Shown piece by piece: positions 35,141 to 45,473 of a DNA stretch of 64,000 bases. Under the pieces are notes generated by a model. The model did not search any database and was not told where the DNA came from. It saw nothing but the letters and a program-made list of their open reading frames with translations. The number at the start of each line of letters is the position of its first letter. Within the stretch, counting starts at the first letter, position 1. The translations under genes were made by a program, and so were the position numbers. The DNA is from Amblyomma americanum (lineage: Eukaryota > Arthropoda > Arachnida > Ixodida > Ixodidae), in the NCBI RefSeq assembly GCF_052857255.1, contig NC_135497.1:542676207-542740206 (forward strand), written 5' to 3'.

Positions 35141-36104
35141 ATGCCAGATATCTTATTCTTCACTGCCATATTGTCACATTGCTTTGAGTACGCGTGGCGC
35201 CACTATTCTTTTATTCTTTTAGTCGTGATGTCACTGTGCTCGTATACCTCTCAGCGGGGAAACGTGATCGCGTGCACTAAGAATACGGACAACGCTTTTT
35301 CAACGACAGCTGGTTCAGATGATCTTATCTGCCTCGCCTCACTGCACCCTAAGGCAACCGAACAGAAGCATCTATCACAGGGTTTTGCACGAAACCGTTA
35401 ATGTGGTGGTCTTTCTCGAAAATACCACCTAGACGTGCAGCATTCATTTTCTCAGAAGTGAATGGACAACTTGCAGAATTGCCGACTTACAGGAAAGTTG
35501 CTTCCAACCAGCAACCCACGTTGGCAAACCGCGTTTTCACTTCCTGCTCTGCTGACAGAAGGGGTTAGCATGAGGAGAGATGGTTTTTGGTTGGAAAACT
35601 GTAGAGGACGCTCGATATTCCGCAAGTGTGCTCCAAGGGCCGTTTTTTGGTGCACGCGCCCAAAGTCGGCGCTCTTAACATACGACAGAACAGGTCTACG
35701 CAAGCCCACTGCAGGAGACGCCGCTGAACCTCGGCGAGGGGCCGATATCTGTCCGTGCTAGACATGGGCGCCAGCTAACGGGCGCTCGCGCACGTGTTGG
35801 AAGCGGGGTCCGGTTTACGACAATCGGAGTACAGCGACGCTCTCGGTGACTTTTCTTCATGGCTTGAAGCTCTTCCAGGTTCCCAGAACTTTTCTTCGCG
35901 GTTAAAGTGGTCCTATCAACGCCACCCAACCTATTTTCTTCACGACTCAAATTCTTTCGGTTCCCAGAAAGAAGCACCACAGTAATAATTGTTTTTTGGG
36001 GAACGTAAATGGCGCATTATCTGTCTCATATATCGTTGGACACCTGAACCGCGCCGTAAGGAAAGGCATAAAGCAGGGAGTGAAAGAAGAAAGGAAGAAA
36101 GAGG
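35141..36104. other. No recognisable feature
   Basis: No motifs, SINE boxes or terminal repeats seen. Confidence 0.4.
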
Positions 36105-36262
36105 TGCCGTAGTGGAGGGCTCCGGAGTAATTTCGACCACCTGGGGATCTTTAACGTGCACTGACATCGCACAGCACACGGGCGCCTTAGCGTTTTGCCT
36201 CCATAAAAACGCAGCTGCCGTGGTCGGGTTCGAACCCGGGAACTCCGGATCAGTAGTCGAGC
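36105..36262 (-). mobile_element. Ruka-type SINE, minus orientation (left arm of inverted pair)
   Basis: Reads on the minus strand GGGTTCGAACCCGACC (box B), TATGGAGGCAAAACGC, GATGTCAGTGCACGTTAAAG and GTGGTCGAAATTACTCCGG. The head meets the head of the + strand SINE near 36250. Confidence 0.85.
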
Positions 36263-36382
36263 GCTCTGGAGTTCCCGGCTTCGAATGCGACCGCGGCGGC
36301 TGCGATTTTATGGAGGAAAAATGCTAAGGCGCCCATGTGCTGTGCAATGTCAGTGCACGTTAAAGATCCCCAGGTGGTCGAC
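36255..36382 (+). mobile_element. Ruka-type SINE, plus orientation (right arm of inverted pair)
   Basis: GGCTTCGAATGCGACC (degraded box B), TATGGAGGAAAAATGC, AATGTCAGTGCACGTTAAAG, GTGGTCGACAATAC. It is colinear with the inverted copy to its left over about 120 bp, forming a head-to-head inverted repeat. Confidence 0.82.
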
Positions 36383-36563
36383 AATACAGTTTTTTTCCTC
36401 CTCCTCCATTGGCTCGCGAGGGGGAGCCAGCCAGCACCAAGAACATGGACTGCCAAACATGCCTCTGAGGCCGTTCTGTTCTGCTCAGGCCACATGGTCT
36501 TGGCCCGCCTTCACAGCGTGTATTGGCGCCTGAGAGGCTAGGCAAGGACTGAATTCGCTTTAA

Positions 36564-37718
36564 TACCCCTGCTACACGGGCGCTTCAAATGCATTCGAAC
36601 CGAATGTCATTCGGCTCGACTGCCAAACTTCCGCTGCTACACGACGTTTTTCAACGGCAGTCGGTTCAGATGACATTCAAGTCGACGGAGCAGCGCGGAG
36701 ACATTCCAGAATGTGGAATGCCTTCGAAACGTGAACACAGCCCGAACCGACCAATAGGCGTCGCCGCCGTCATCGCTTCGCCCCGCCCACAGCCGCGCGA
36801 GTGCTCTCTGATCTGTGGCTGCTCATCTCGATACCCGCTGCCCGCTTTTTCTTACTGTTTATTTAGCAAATTGCCCCTCTTCTGTCTAATTAAGTGCTTG
36901 CAGATAATAGTACACCAATGAACATTTACCGCGTGAGCATGAAATTTCTCTAAGAGTGCGCCGACGAGGACGGTTGGTTGCACTCATACTGTTGTCTACA
37001 TCGCTGCGTACGCAGCTAGCGCTTGTTTGCATGACATAAAACGCATTCTGCGCTTTAGTTCTATTAAATAATCTCTTTTCTTTTGTACCGGCTGTGGCCG
37101 TGCTTGTGAACGCAGTGCGACAATCGGTGGGAAGCGCCGATACGATCGCTCGCCTGAGAAACACTTTACAGCCGGGCTGCTGACATCGCGTGCGACGACC
37201 GGCGCTTGTCGCTAATTGTTCCGACTTCTTCCAGCGTGACCAGTACTTTATTTTAACCTACATTGTCCAGAAGTGTGATTGGGGACCATTCGTGCTGTTT
37301 GAAACGCATAACTGGTTATCCCCAAAATAGCATCGGCGACGACTGCTGCTGGCCGTAAAGCAGTGCTCGGCGGTCTGGGTAAGACCAGCGCTTCCCGTTC
37401 ATCATATGCGCGCCCTGCGATGTGAGCAATAGTTGATTTCAGATCACCGTTGTCAAAACTACACTCGTTGATTATTTGAATTAGCTTAAACTTATGAATT
37501 CGCTGTTCACGACCGCCGAATTCACAGACGTAACGCTGCGGACTCGCTAGGCCTAGTCGTCGCGGAAGGGAAGGGAGTCGCCGTCGATTACAGTTAATTT
37601 GTTAAGCGCTTATCGCTGGCGAGTGTTCAAGTGTGCACATGAGAGATATACCGGTTCGTTTCCCTTATTTTCAATACGGATGAGGTAGAAGCGCGATTAT
37701 ATCCACACCGTCTGCTCA
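36564..37718. other. Left part of type B element, non-coding
   Basis: Subterminal repeats at 36564-36720, then sequence without recognisable coding motifs. Confidence 0.5.
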
Positions 37719-37738
37719 GGGCCCTGTCACACTAGCCC
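37719..37738 (+). repeat. Left terminal inverted repeat of the Harbinger element
   Basis: Over the first 17-20 bp it matches the right end with few mismatches; the core CTGTCACACTAG is perfect. Confidence 0.82.
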
Positions 37739-38146
37739 GACACGCCGCCGAAGCCGACCCGACAAAGACACCAAAGATCGGCCAACCCGGTCGGCCGCCC
37801 TTGTCTGTGGCAGACCGAGCTGTCACACTAGGCAGACTACGACACCAACGCGGCCGACGACCGGATGTCTTCGTAGTGTGACAAGCTTTGACGACCGCGA
37901 CGCCGACAAAACCAGTCTGCCGACCGTGTCGTCGCGAGATCGGTCGCCGATCAAAAACATTACCGAAACAAGGCCCTGCTTCCATATCCAGCCTGCGGAG
38001 AACAAATTTCTGATACATTTCGGCGCTCACAAAACGTTCAAATTATTATGACAGCCGAATTGACATCGTGTCCACATTGCTTTAATCCTCCTTTGGTCAG
38101 GTTTTTAAGCGTGCGCTGGTCGTTTCAATCGCCACCTCGCACGAGA

Positions 38147-41100
38147 ATGACTGCAGCAGCATTTTCTTTGGAAGTGGAGACGGAGCTGATCTCCCTAATA
38201 GAAGAGCGTCGCCTGATATGGGACGTTAAACATCCCCATTACCACCGCCGCGACTTTAATGAAGTAGCATACGCGGAGGTATGCGAGGCACTCGGAGGCC
38301 AATTCACCGGTACGTACGGAAACATACCACGTTGCGCGGAGTATCGGAGACTATATTTGATGCTGTGGTGTCTGCTGTTTTTTTTAGCACTGTTTATGGT
38401 TAGTGTGGCGTCGTGACTTCCCGACCGTCGATTGCATTAACTATATGGCTTGGCGTCGTCCGCACGAGAAATCAAACAGCAGCCACCAACTTTATTTGAC
38501 TGCCACGCTGTACCGATGCTCCCTTTTCTGACGTTACTTTTCAGTTGCCCAAGTGCGCGCGCGGTTCGCTAACTTGCAAACACAATTTATGCGCGAGAGG
38601 CGCAAGATCAAGGCCCGCTCCGGCGCAAGCCCGGACGAGATCTACCAGCCAAAGTGGGCTCATTACAAAAGCCTGATGTTCCTGGATAGCTCCTGCTCCT
38701 CGCAGCCAAGTTTTTCGACACTCCACACGCAGGAAGAAGAGGAGGTATGTTGTGTTTATTCCTTGATAGCTGGCGAGTATGCAGGGGCATTTCTAAATGT
38801 GTTGTATTGAAGCTGCATTTTGAGTAACACATCTGTTTTTTGAGCATCGAGGATAAAGTGTTATGTCACCGAATCTTGAAATAATGTTCAAAACTCATTC
38901 TGATAAAGCATGTTACAGGATGAAAACTGGCATGCTTTTTGAAATCAACAGTGCATCACATCTTCAATCAAGCTGGCCTGAAGCAAATCGTGGCCTACAC
39001 AGACAACAGAAATTTGCTGCAGGCCATATTACATTATGTCTACACTGGTGTACAGTTGTGCCCCATCAATACAATATTCTTTAACATGCGCGGCTCAAGT
39101 TATGAGCATTTTCTTAAAAACCCAAATTTTTGCATTCATTTTAACCTTGTTAATGGAAACTCATTGCCCGGACGGTAAACAGGGTGAAAGTGCGCACAGC
39201 CTCTTGGAAATCTTGTCACATTAAAATGAATAGCACTGAGAACACAATATCGACTTCCCCTGCCAAGTATTTCCATTCTTGTGTTTTATTGCTGTACACC
39301 ACCGCAAGGGAGTAAAAAAGCTAGCATGACGGCTGCTCTGTGGTTTAGTGCTTTCCAGTGTCATGGTGCCTGTCCGGAAGGCCCCATCATTTGCCATGTT
39401 GCACGAGTTACTGTCCTCTGTGCTGCTTTGTTACATCAAAGCCTCCTTCAGGAGCACATCGAACTGTATCTAAATATTTTAAAAGTAATGGCAACCACAA
39501 TAACACACTTGGAACTTCCCAGCTTTTGACTAATCACCGCTTCACTGCCGTCCCCTATGCACAGAAACAGATATTGGGCTAATACCCCTGTCACACGGCA
39601 TTCCTCGAAGGCCTTTCCAGCAAAGGCACCTTTTTTCACCACAGGAGCGAAAGCTTAAAGGAGCAGTGACGCAGCTACACGGTGCAGCCCAAAGGTGGAA
39701 CAGCCATTCAGACTTAGCACCCGCTGCTGTGCTCGAGGCGGCTTAAGTGAATGTTTTAAAATTAAAGTGGGGTATTCTGTTCATTCGTTGAGCTCAGACA
39801 ATTTTTTTTATTCTGATTGCTTCCTTAAAAGGACTGCAACAGCTACTCTCATCAGCAGCAGCAGGTTTTGTGCATTGCCTTGGCCACCAGAGGCACTCGG
39901 TGTTGCTGCAACACTTTCACTGTCTTGAAATCTGGGCATAAAATATAAACACCCGTACAAAAAGAAAAGCCAGACACACCTTTCGTATTTCTTGAAGATG
40001 TTTTCAAACATTTTTGGCTGCATCTACGTTCTTTTTTAATTTATTTTACTTTTTCACATTGGATGGCACTGCGATCACAGGTTCTTGAAGGCCGCGCCTT
40101 TGGGCTCCAAAGGTCTTGGACGGGTCAAGGCCCTTAGCAGCAAAGGCACAACATTTGTGCCGTGTAGCTGCACTCCTTATGACTTTGGATATAAAGACCT
40201 GACTCTCAAAGGCCTTTGCGGTGCCCGTGTGACAGGGTATAAGTCAGCAACAGGGCCTGATAGAGTGAGAAACAGAATGTTGCGTAATTTAGACGACAGG
40301 TCTATCGCCAACCTCTCAACATACATGCAGGACTGCTGGGAGAAGGGGACGATACCGCAGGAGTGTAAACTCAGAAACCTTATTTAATTCCCAAGTCAGG
40401 GAAGAAACCGGGCTCCGAGAACATCGGACAGATATCGCTAACCTCCTGCCCTTATGGAGCACATCTTTCAGACTCGGCTAAATAAGTATACAGAGGACAG
40501 TGGGCTGTACCCGGACACCATGATCGTTTTCAGACCAAAGCTATCAGCATGCAACGTGATGCTGCAGCTCAAGGAGCAATTCATAGACAAGCAAACCCGA
40601 GACTCGAGTGGTCGTGGTGTTGGATGTGGCAAAGGCATTTGACAATGTGAGGCACGTGTCGGTCTTGGAGAAGTTGAACTCACTTAATGTCGGGAGGAGA
40701 GTGAACAACTACATTAAGGACTTTCTTACAAACAGGAAAGCCGCTCTCAAGCTAGGGGAAGACTCCATCGAGGACATTACAGTGGGTGACAGGGGGGGGC
40801 TCCACAGGGTTCGGTGTTATCACCAACCCTCTTCAACATTGTAATGTTGAGACTCCCCGACCAGTTGGCGGAAATTGGAAATCTAAACCACACCAGTTAC
40901 ACAGATGACTTAACATTATGGATAAACAAGATAGGCGACCGGCAAATTGAAAGCTCTCTACAAAATGCAATTGACATCATTGAAGAGTACCTGAAACCTA
41001 AAGGAGTTAAATGTTCAGCCAAAAAGCCGGAAGCATTGTTCCTCATGCCCCTCGGAAAATGACGGCTTCACCAAAAGCACGAGGCAGGCATCCGCTTGTA

Positions 41101-44100
41101 TGTCAACGGCGGAGAGATCCTCGCGGTCGTCAGTATCCACGTCCTGGGGCTTAGAATTCAGGCGAACAGACGAAACACGAAACGCTTGCTAGGTTAGAAG
41201 CCAGCACAAATCAAACACGTCATCTTATCAGATGAATAGCAAACAGGCACGCTGGGATGAAGGAGGCGAATCTCTTGAGACTTGCACAAACCTTCGTATT
41301 CAGTTAGATAGTGTATGTGGCAGCCTACTTCAATCTCAACACAGTGGAACGGAACAAGCTAGATGTTATTATCAGGAAAAGCATCAAGGTGGCACTCGGA
41401 CTCCCCCCGAACATGTCTACTGACAGACGTGAAGCTAGGGGTCTCGAACACTCTCGTGGAGCTGACTGAGGCTGCCGTTACAGTGCAGCATGAAAGACTA
41501 CTCGGATATAAAATGGAGAGGAAAATTTTAGACAGATTGGGCTACGAGCTTAAGCAGTAGCATGTGCACTCAAGAGACATTCCGCGACAAATCAAGGACA
41601 AGGTTAAAATCGCTCCGCTGCCCAGAAACATGCACCCTGCCTTTCACAAAGGCAGATGTAAAGACTGAACAGATGCATTACAAACTAGGTATGCCGGTTG
41701 GCAGGATGTCCTGTATACAGACGCTGCAGTATACGAGATCAAAGCGGCACACGCGCCTGTGGAGGAAGACTGAACACTGGTGGCATGCTGCACAGTTTGT
41801 GGCGTTGAGACCGCAGAAGCAGAGGAAGTGGCCATAGCCTTGACCATGAGCTAAGGGGGTTTAGGGTGGTCATCAGTGATTCAAAAAACGCTGTAAATGA
41901 ATTGGGGACGGTAATGGAGACTGCCGTCCGTATATTAAACACGGAAGGAGGACCCAGACAACTGGTTCTGCTGGTTTGGGCACCAGCTCACCAAGGACTT
42001 AGAGGAAACGAGGAGGCTCATTTAGTCGCCCGAAGTCTCAATTGCCGGTTGACTCCTGAAACCTCCCAAGTCACCGAAACTATAAACAGCAGAGAGGATA
42101 TGCGCTCGTACCAGGAAATCGCACTATACTACAGTCTAAATCGACAAATTCACCCGCCAGTGGACAGAAAGCTCAATAAGAAAGAGGAGGTTGTGTGGAG
42201 AAAATTACAGGCGGGGTTTTTTCCCAACCCAGTACTATACAGCAAGTGGCACCCTGAAGTCTTCAGATCACAGTGCGAATTTTGCGACAAGGCAGCAACA
42301 TTGGTCCACATAGTGTGGACATGTCTGACTAAGTACGAGAGTTCGCGCACTCTAGAACCCTTGGGAGGCTTTGCTCTGTAGCCCAGACCCTAACTTCCAG
42401 CAGGACATCATTGGTCAAGTCTTTGCTGCTGCTGTGTCCCAAGGGATTCCGGCCGACGGCTAGGGGCGATGGACTTCTCTTGGCGTTCATTGGCTAGTGT
42501 TCCATTCAAGTTTTTTCTCTCTCTCTTAATGGCAACATACAAAATGAAAATATGGCTAAAAAAGTTTATATTTTGTTCTCATGGCTGACCACAATTAATG
42601 CGACGAGATTACATGAACCCCAGTAGGCTCTATTTTCACAGATGGCTTCCTTTATGGATCGCTTGGCTTGGGAACTAAGGTGTACATGTTAATGAAGCAC
42701 GACTGCATTGCCTGGTGTCAGCACTACCTATGTGTCAAAACTGTCGGAAATTTATGGAAAGTTTGCAAAACGTTAAGTTGAACAGAACAAAAAGTGTGCC
42801 TTTTAGCATTATTTCTTAAAGAAAGCATCAGGACAGGCATTGCTCAGTATGAAAAAAAGAACTTGAATATTCAACATACTGGTCTTTCTCTACGGCATTA
42901 CATCCTCAACGAATGTGACCACTTGCACTATGACATTTTCACATGTGTCCAGTGACACTGCAGTAATCATGCCGTGTAGCTATTAAAAGCCTTTGCACTG
43001 TGTTTTGCCTTTCTGCGCTTGAGTACCGTTAGCGCAAGGTACATCTTTGTTTATTGCAATTATGGTGTACCAGTCATACACACATTCCTTAAGATGTACT
43101 GATAAGGGTTCCACAGTCTGTAACAGCAATGGGACACTGCATTAAAAACTACAAAGAGAACATTGTGTAAGGAGAACAGCAGATGCTTTTTATATAATCA
43201 AGATTGAGCAACTACAGTGCACCTCAAAAACAAGATCACAGCAGAAGAAAAGAAACACAGAAAATATGGATATAACAGTGCAGGATATAATAGTGAAGAA
43301 GTGAAGGAAACAAGTTTAACAAAGCATAACCAGTCAATACTCAAGAACTCTATGAACTGTAAAAAAGGGTAATGAAATAAAGACATGAACGTATGAGGTG
43401 CAACCGAATCTCTTACTGTTTTGCAAAAAATTTATTCATAAATGATTGTTTCAACGCCCGTATCTAACAAAAGACTGTGTCTTGCGTTATACTGTAGCTC
43501 ACTGCAGAAACAAAAGCCGTACTCTGGGTACATTAAAATAGGTGGCAGAGAGCCAGGTTACTCATAGTAAGAGCTTTCGTCACAAAGGATTACAAATGGA
43601 TACAAAAGACATTGATGTCTATCAATTATCAACTCATTGTTCCATAGATGGCTTTAATGTTCAACCTTTTTCTTTACATCGTACAGTTCTTCCATGACTA
43701 CATCCACAGTATTCATCTCAATATCTTTATCAGTGGCAAATGGCTGCTGAGCCCAATGATGAAGGATCAAGTTCTGGCCACGGCTGCTGCATTTCGGGGA
43801 AAGCAGCACATAAAAATGGCAATGTTACTGGGTTATACTAGTGCAGAAGAGCTCGGGTGGTCAAAATTAATTAGTAACCCTGCAATAGACCATTTCGCAT
43901 ACTCGATTTGTGTCACGTATTTCTCGGAGAACACTCGGACCGAAAGAATGGACTAGGCGACAGGTGTACCCACACAGACGCACATTTAATACACCCTACG
44001 TGGCATGCACACTAGCACACAAAACTAACACAAAAAAGACTATAAATACACACGACCCGGAAACACTGCTACCAGCGTCTACTACTAGCACTCTACTGTT

Positions 44101-45473
44101 AACGGTCGGCGTTCGTGCTCACTGTTCGTTCTGTCCGGATGCGGCGTTGCATGCGTCCAGTAGCCGGCTTCTAGATGGCGTTCGACGTGCTGAGGCTGGC
44201 GTCGCTGGCTGTGTCGTATAAGCTCCCGGTCCAAGCGTCCTTGGAGTTGATGCCAGTGTTGTTGGCGTTGGGGGCACCACCCGAATGGGTGGCAACAGCG
44301 CTGGAGACACACTTGGCTGTAGCAGGTGGTAGCGTCCTCAGTTAACTCCCCAGAACGGGCTCAGGAACAGCAGGAAGCCCACGATGCATTGCCGTAGAAC
44401 GCGAGCTCACCGGAGCAGTAGCCTGCGTCGCACTATTCAAGCCAAAGCGTCCCTGATCCGCCGGAGCCTCCGCTTCTCTGTTCTTCCCCCTTGTGCCTCG
44501 CTCTCCGTCGTCCTTTTATAGCCTTGGCGTTAGTCCATGTAAGCCTTGTCGTCTTCTCCTTCTCTTCTCCACCAATCATCTCTCTCCACCTTACCGAATG
44601 CTTCTTCATCTTCTATAGTCTTCGGTTAATCCACGTTATCCTTATTGCCAACCTCTTGCCTCCATAATTTTATTTTAAACTCCCTATGATATGTGACAAT
44701 GTGCAACTTTGAGCATTGGGGATTACTGTATGGGATAAATTAGTCATTAAATCCTAGTACGGCCACGATGGCTCAGTGGTTAGGGTGCCCGACTGCTAAA
44801 CCCAAGGATACGGGCTGAATCCCAGCCGCCATGGCCGTTTTTCGATGGAGGCGAAAAGCAAGGCAGCTGTTTACTACAGTGACAGTGTACGTTAAAAAAC
44901 CCAAGGTCGTAGAAATTTCTGAAGCCCTTCACTGTAGCGTCCCTGAGTCGCCTTGGGAATTTTAATACTAGCATAACTATGTTTCAATTGTGGCCCCATA
45001 CGTTAAATAAGATACAGTTTAGCCTGTGTAGTTTTGACTAAAGATTTTGTGTCCTTTTGTTTTAGGAGACTGAACGGCAGTGCGAGCACTGGAACAACGA
45101 ATCCGCAGATCACGAAATGGATTTTCCTTGTTCGCCACAAAACTGTGCAGAGCCAAGTCTGCCAGCACAGCAGATTGGAGAGGGGACTTCAAGGCCTGGA
45201 AAAAAGAGAAGGCGAAATGATGAAGAGACAGAACAAAGGAAAGTTCTGCTGACAACAGCGGTGGAAACTTTACAGAGGAGTCAGCAACGCCTGGCGGCCA
45301 ATGACGAATGCGACGCAATTGGCAGCATGATGGCGCATGCTGTCCGCCAAATACCGCCAGGGCCAGACCGTCAGTTGGCCATGCTAAATGCCCATCAGGC
45401 AATTGTAAAAATTAATTTATCAAGGCACAGTGTTCCAGTGGAAATGTTAAACGTCCTCAACATGCAGGAATAA
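38147..45473 (+). CDS. MADF-domain DNA-binding protein of the Harbinger element, 3 exons, 256 aa
   Basis: Predicted exons 38147-38309, 38545-38744 and 45066-45473; donors GTACGT and GTATGT, acceptors TTTTCAG and TTTTAG. Phases fit exactly (163 + 200 + 408 nt = 256 codons plus TAA), with no internal stop. The start ATG at 38147 is chosen because the MADF fold begins just after it; an upstream in-frame ATG at 38048 is possible. Residues 8-100 form a MADF (Myb/SANT-like) domain: ELISLIEERRLIWDVKHPHY, then VRARFANLQTQFMRERRKIK and PKWAHYKSLMFL. The rest is acidic and Ser-rich, has a basic KKRRR stretch at 167-171 (candidate nuclear signal) and ends with a BESS-like helical segment. In known Harbingers the Myb-like partner binds DNA and helps import the transposase; that role here is inference. 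A host MADF gene carried along is the alternative. Confidence 0.8.
39580..39582. repeat. Target duplication of MITE, left (TAA)
   Basis: TAA, repeated at 40240-40242; TWA is the typical PIF/Harbinger target. Confidence 0.8.
39583..40239 (+). mobile_element. PIF/Harbinger-like MITE, 657 bp
   Basis: Left end TACCCCTGTCACACGGCATT, right end reverse complement TACCCTGTCACACGGGCACC. Subterminal AAAGGCC/GGCCTTT and AGCAAAGGCAC repeats. Same family as 30880-31711. No gene. The CCTGTCACAC core is shared with the 37719-51569 element that contains it. Confidence 0.87.
40240..40242. repeat. Target duplication of MITE, right (TAA)
   Basis: Matches 39580-39582. Confidence 0.8.
40243..42525 (+). mobile_element. 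5'-truncated I-superfamily LINE (RT and RNase H)
   Basis: Begins inside RT (SATGPDRVRNRMLRNLDD) directly at the MITE edge and runs through VVVLDVAKAFDNV, MLSPTLFNIVM, SYTDDLTLWI (RT box near 40905), RNase H (VISDSKNAVNEL, WAPAHQGLRGNEEAHLVARS) and a CEFCDKAATLVHIVWTC zinc motif, to a CT-rich 3' end near 42520. Several stops and frameshifts. It lies in the sense orientation within the MADF intron. Confidence 0.85.
40255..42381 (+). pseudogene. LINE ORF2 remnant: RT and RNase H
   Basis: Frames at 40255-40387, 40608-40790, 40814-41062 and 41866-42381 carry consecutive blocks of one protein. The RT catalytic box is YTDD, intact, and the RNase H keeps its second Asp (SDS) and the HQGLRGNEEAH block. 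Stops at 40385-40387 and 41060-41062 and a G-run indel near 40794 break it. The endonuclease and ORF1 are absent because of 5' truncation. Confidence 0.8.
43911..44698 (-). repeat. Probable solo LTR
   Basis: 788 bp from TGTCACGTAT to ATATGTGACA: perfect 6-bp inverted ends TGTCAC/GTGACA with TG...CA termini. Flanks ATTTG and ATGTG match at four of five bases. On the minus strand CTATAAAAGG (complement near 44511-44520) could be a TATA box, which favours minus orientation. No second LTR or internal coding region in the window. Confidence 0.5.
44757..44975 (+). mobile_element. Ruka-type SINE (diverged)
   Basis: Box A GATGGCTCAGTGGTTAGGG, box B GGGCTGAATCCCA, TTTTTCGATGGAGGCGAAAA, CAGTGTACGTTAAAAAACCC and CGTAGAAATTTCTGAAGCCC. 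It ends before the acceptor of MADF exon 3 by about 90 bp. Confidence 0.85.

Larger units (their letters stand above)
38745..45065 (+). other. 6.3-kb second intron of the MADF gene, filled with insertions
   Basis: Holds a MITE (39583-40239), a truncated LINE (40243-42525), a probable solo LTR (43911-44698) and a Ruka SINE (44757-44975). 38745-39579 and 42526-43910 show nothing recognisable. Confidence 0.7.
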
